NCBI RefSeq assembly: GCF_008710145.1 | Contig: NZ_VYKL01000038.1 | Span: 1 to 44,821, forward strand | Length of the DNA: 44,821 bases | From: Niallia endozanthoxylica | GTDB taxonomy: Bacteria > Bacillota > Bacilli > Bacillales > Cytobacillaceae | Reading direction: 5' to 3' | Part shown: one piece after another, positions 42,095 through 44,821 of the stretch | Position numbering within the stretch: the first letter of the stretch is position 1 | Layout: the number at the start of each line of letters is the position of its first letter | The notes under the pieces: model-generated | The model's input: the letters and a program-made list of their open reading frames with translations, nothing else | The model's database searches: none | What the model was told of the DNA's origin: nothing | Program-made: the position numbers and the translations under genes

Positions 42095-43459
42095 ATGGGA
42101 ACTGTTATGCTGAGCAGAGTGAAAAATACAAGGAAAATGCTAAGGCAGCATATTATTGAAACGATTTTAAATGAATTTGATGAACAGTGCATGGAGCTCA
42201 CTCGTGAACAACGCCAAGAAAAATATAAAAAAATGATGGAAAGTCCTTTTCGCTTTTTTCGCGGAAGCGCCTACTTATTTTACTATGACATGTCCAATGT
42301 CCCGTTCTCATTTCATACACCTGCTGATAAACCGACATGGATCCAAGGTGATTTACATATGGAGAATTTTGGGGTATTCCAAAATGAGCAGGGAGAAATT
42401 GTTTATGATGTAAATGATTTTGATGAGGGCTACATTGGATCGTATTTATATGATGTTTTGCGGATGTCAATAAGCATTGCTTTATTCTGTGACGCACAAT
42501 CCTTAAGTGAAGAGGAGCAAAAGGAAAGAATCATTCATTACCTGCAGGCCTATTATAAGCAATTAAAACGGTTTAATAAGAAAAAGGATAACCCGTTCAC
42601 ATTAACCTTTAAAAAAGAGAATACGACTGGTCCTGTAAATAAGGTTTTAAAAAAGTTGCTCAAAAGACAGACCAATCATCTATTAAGAGATATTACGTAT
42701 ATAAATGAGGAAAACAAGCGGATTTTTGCCTGGTCTGATGAGATAAAGCCTGTGAATGAAAAGGAACGTCATACACTTATGTCTCTATGGGAGACGTATA
42801 TTCATTCTATAGACCCTGAGGATAAACGGGACAGATTTCATTATTCGATTAAAGATATTGCCCGAAAATCTGGATCTGGCACAGCTTCCATAGGTCTTGA
42901 TCGCTACTATATTCTAGTTGAGGGAGGGAAGGAGGCTCATGGGCAGGATGATTTAGTATTAGAGGTAAAAGAAGTCCGCACCCCAGTTCCTGCTTATTTC
43001 CTGCCTTACCGGGAATTATTTTGGCAAAAGTATCAGCATCAGGGCCACCGTGTCATTACTACTCAAAAAGCGATGCATCATATGGAGGACCCTTATCTAG
43101 GGTATTTAACCATTGATGGCCGCCATTTCTATGTTCGGGAACGGTCGCCGTATAAAAAGAAAGTGAAAGCAAAATTAATACCAACCATTGCGGACATGGA
43201 TTCAACATTAGACATAATGGGAAAAATTACGGCAAAAATTCATGCCCGTGCAGATGTGGATTTTCTCGATGAGCTGTTTTCGCATCATAGTGAAGAAGAG
43301 ATACTGCTTGCGATAGGAGATCAATTTGAAACATTTTGTTCTCAAATTGTTTTTTCTTCTATCACCTATAAGGAGCAGGTGAAAAGAGATTATGAGCTCT
43401 TCTGCGAATGGGTTAAAAAGGCATTTCATGAATCGGAAGAACCTATCATGAAATCATGA
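42095..43459 (+). CDS. DUF2252 protein (kinase-like fold)
   Basis: A 454-residue protein with DUF2252 hallmarks: SPFRFFRGSAYLFYYD, TWIQGDLHMENFGVF, VYDVNDFDEGYIGSYLYDVLRM, and RKSGSGTASIGLDRYYILVEG. GDLHxENF and NDFD look like the catalytic and metal loops of aminoglycoside/choline-kinase-like folds. Substrate unknown. AGGGGAG places the ATG at 42095, not the GTG at 42086. It stands alone. Confidence 0.88.
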   Translation: MGTVMLSRVKNTRKMLRQHIIETILNEFDEQCMELTREQRQEKYKKMMESPFRFFRGSAYLFYYDMSNVPFSFHTPADKPTWIQGDLHMENFGVFQNEQGEIVYDVNDFDEGYIGSYLYDVLRMSISIALFCDAQSLSEEEQKERIIHYLQAYYKQLKRFNKKKDNPFTLTFKKENTTGPVNKVLKKLLKRQTNHLLRDITYINEENKRIFAWSDEIKPVNEKERHTLMSLWETYIHSIDPEDKRDRFHYSIKDIARKSGSGTASIGLDRYYILVEGGKEAHGQDDLVLEVKEVRTPVPAYFLPYRELFWQKYQHQGHRVITTQKAMHHMEDPYLGYLTIDGRHFYVRERSPYKKKVKAKLIPTIADMDSTLDIMGKITAKIHARADVDFLDELFSHHSEEEILLAIGDQFETFCSQIVFSSITYKEQVKRDYELFCEWVKKAFHESEEPIMKS

Positions 43460-43516
43460 CAGGTAATCTAATTTAAATGGTGGAAAGCGATTGCTATGAA
43501 GGGTAAATATTTGGCT

Positions 43517-43544
43517 AAAGAATCTCAGAAATGAGATTCTTTTT
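43517..43544 (+). terminator. Terminator after the DUF2252 gene
   Basis: AAAGAATCTCA pairs with TGAGATTCTTTTT around GAAA. Confidence 0.85.
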
Positions 43545-43622
43545 GCTTTACTCGAATAAACATTACTAATGATCTTTTAAGTCATTCAGAGCCATAAATA
43601 GAGTTCGTTAGGGGGGGCTTGC

Positions 43623-44471
43623 GTGGGTATTGGCTATATTAATGGCAAATACATTGGGTTGAATGAAAATGCCGTTCCAATTGAAGAAAGGGGTTGTCAA
43701 TTTGGGGACGGTATTTATGAGGTGATTCGTGTATACAATGGGAAGCCCTTTATGTTAGATGAGCATTTGGCAAGACTACTAAAAAGCGGCAATGCGATTA
43801 AACTCCAAATTAAACAGAGTATGGAGGAATTTCGAATGCTGATAAAAGAAGCGATTGCTAAATCCGGACTTTCCAATTGCTGTGTTTATTTACAGATAAC
43901 CCGGGGTATCTCAGCAAGAAATCATCTTTTTCCGGATGTACCTGTCTCCATTTCCATGACTGTAAAACAAATCATTCCTTTACCAGATTCTATCCGGGAG
44001 AAAGGAGCTGCAGCAATATTTCATGAGGATGAGCGATGGGCCAATTGTTATATAAAATCACTAAACCTATTACCGAATGTTCTGGCTAGACAAACAGCCT
44101 ATGAGCAGGGCTGCTTTGAAGCTATTTTAGTCAGAGAGGGGATGGTTACAGAAGGAACAAGCTCAAATGTTTTTATTGTCAAACAGGGAAAGGTATATAC
44201 TACCCCCTTATCAAGAAATATTCTCGCGGGTATAACGAGGATGGTAGTTAAGAGGGTAAGTGAAGTAGTGAACGTTCAGTTCATTGAACAAGCTTTTTCA
44301 AAAGAAGATCTCGTTGGAGCAGATGAAGTTTTTATTACCAATACGACTTCTGAAATTGTCCCCATAGTAAAAGTAGAGGGGAAAAAAATCGGAACTGGAG
44401 CTCCAGGAGAGGTGACAATGAAACTATATCATAAACTGCAGCAGTTTGTTGCAGACTTAAAGGAGATGTGA
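43623..44471 (+). CDS. dat: D-amino-acid aminotransferase (class IV PLP enzyme)
   Basis: Interconverts D-alanine and D-glutamate with 2-oxo acids, supplying cell-wall D-amino acids. 282 residues, fold-type IV: FGDGIYEVIRVYNGKPFMLDEHLARL at the N-terminus, ITRGISARNHLFPD near 92-105, PLP lysine K145 in YIKSLNLLPNVLA, and EGTSSNVF near 177. These follow the Bacillus Dat pattern more than branched-chain enzymes. GTG start with GGGGGG upstream. Confidence 0.92.
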   Translation: MGIGYINGKYIGLNENAVPIEERGCQFGDGIYEVIRVYNGKPFMLDEHLARLLKSGNAIKLQIKQSMEEFRMLIKEAIAKSGLSNCCVYLQITRGISARNHLFPDVPVSISMTVKQIIPLPDSIREKGAAAIFHEDERWANCYIKSLNLLPNVLARQTAYEQGCFEAILVREGMVTEGTSSNVFIVKQGKVYTTPLSRNILAGITRMVVKRVSEVVNVQFIEQAFSKEDLVGADEVFITNTTSEIVPIVKVEGKKIGTGAPGEVTMKLYHKLQQFVADLKEM

Positions 44472-44641
44472 AACAGTAGTTAAAAATGTATACAATATAG
44501 ATACAAAAGTGATCAAATATACTTAAAATAATTGGTTTGATTCTTTCTTCCATTTATAATCCTGCTTTATCGTTTAGGCATCCATCCATCTAACCTGTCT
44601 ATTTAGGTCCTTTTCTGATAACTATTCCATCCTCTCCCTTG

Positions 44642-44671
44642 TATTTTATAGTAAAATAGAACTATAAAATA
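44642..44671 (+). repeat. Hairpin upstream of tnpB
   Basis: TATTTTATAGT pairs with ACTATAAAATA around an 8-nt loop, 24 nt before the tnpB start. It may be part of the left end of the insertion sequence. Confidence 0.45.
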
Positions 44672-44694
44672 GTGAAACATAAAGGGGGATGATC

Positions 44695-44821
44695 ATGAAA
44701 AAAGCCTATAGGACAGAAATTCTTTTAAATGAAAAACAGCAACAAAAAGTCCATCAAACCATCGGTGTTTGTCGGTATGTTTACAATTTATATCTTACTA
44801 CTGCGCAAAAACACTATAAAG
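44695..44821 (+). mobile_element. tnpB: IS200/IS605-type TnpB (OrfB) gene, 5' end only
   Basis: The frame runs off the window after 42 codons. The start KKAYRTEILLNEKQQQKVHQ followed by TIGVCRYVYNLYLTTAQ is the N-terminal OrfB_IS605 helix-turn-helix signature. AAAGGGGGAT precedes the ATG. TnpB proteins are RNA-guided nucleases related to Cas12. No tnpA lies upstream in the 223-nt gap after dat, so the element may carry tnpB alone. Confidence 0.85.

Overview
The window looks like chromosome from an endospore-forming member of the Bacillaceae (Bacillus/Neobacillus-like). This is inferred from AT-rich intergenic DNA, strong AGGAGG-type ribosome binding sites, frequent GTG/TTG starts, U-tailed hairpin terminators, a Trp-Cys tRNA cluster of the Bacillus type, a LysM-GH18 spore-cortex-type enzyme, LuxS, CgoX/HemY and a lysine riboswitch. 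I could not run any database search; all names come from motifs and remembered family features.

Layout: 1-330 is the end of a tRNA cluster (Trp, a broken tRNA remnant, Cys) with a terminator. 400-1110 holds two small unknown proteins. 1130-3993 (minus) has a ThiO/DadA-like FAD oxidase and glpD, whose leader carries a terminator-like hairpin. 4166-5210 is lrgA-lrgB, 5353-5823 luxS, 6029-7543 a 14-TM MFS exporter. 7649-9639 is a promoter, lysine riboswitch, terminator and NhaC-family transporter. 9783-12791 has a YgbA_NO-type cysteine-rich protein, a LysM-GH18 glycosidase, a 47-residue Cys-pair protein and an MBL hydrolase. 12927-18080 is a complete sucrose locus (LacI-type regulator, PTS EIIBC, sucrose-6-phosphate hydrolase, fructokinase) with three GGAACCGGTTCC-type operators. 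18164-25053 is housekeeping (SIMPL protein, LysR regulator, pirin, class I aminotransferase, coiled-coil protein, DUF2269-like membrane protein, ASCH protein, hemY) with two diverged copies of a palindromic repeat.

The most interesting part is 25185-34588, an aromatic meta-cleavage island: IclR regulator, acetaldehyde dehydrogenase and 4-hydroxy-2-oxovalerate aldolase; then a catechol 2,3-dioxygenase closely resembling XylE, a 4-oxalocrotonate tautomerase-like protein, an acyl-CoA-dehydrogenase-fold monooxygenase, a XylT-like ferredoxin, a 634-residue sensor and an alpha/beta hydrolase. Together they suggest hydroxylation of a phenol-like compound to a catechol, ring cleavage, and recovery of pyruvate and acetyl-CoA. 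The sensor joins a XylR/DmpR-type phenol-binding V4R domain (Zn ligands C139, E162, C165, C173 in the exact family spacing) to a PucR/CdaR-type HTH instead of the sigma-54 AAA+ module. Several pathway steps are not encoded in the window.

34727-44471 holds a small HTH protein, a MATE exporter, an unknown protein, a glutaminyl-tRNA synthetase (unusual for Bacillaceae), a TPR plus dynamin-like GTPase fusion, a DUF2252 protein and a D-amino-acid aminotransferase. The window ends inside an IS200/IS605-type TnpB gene.
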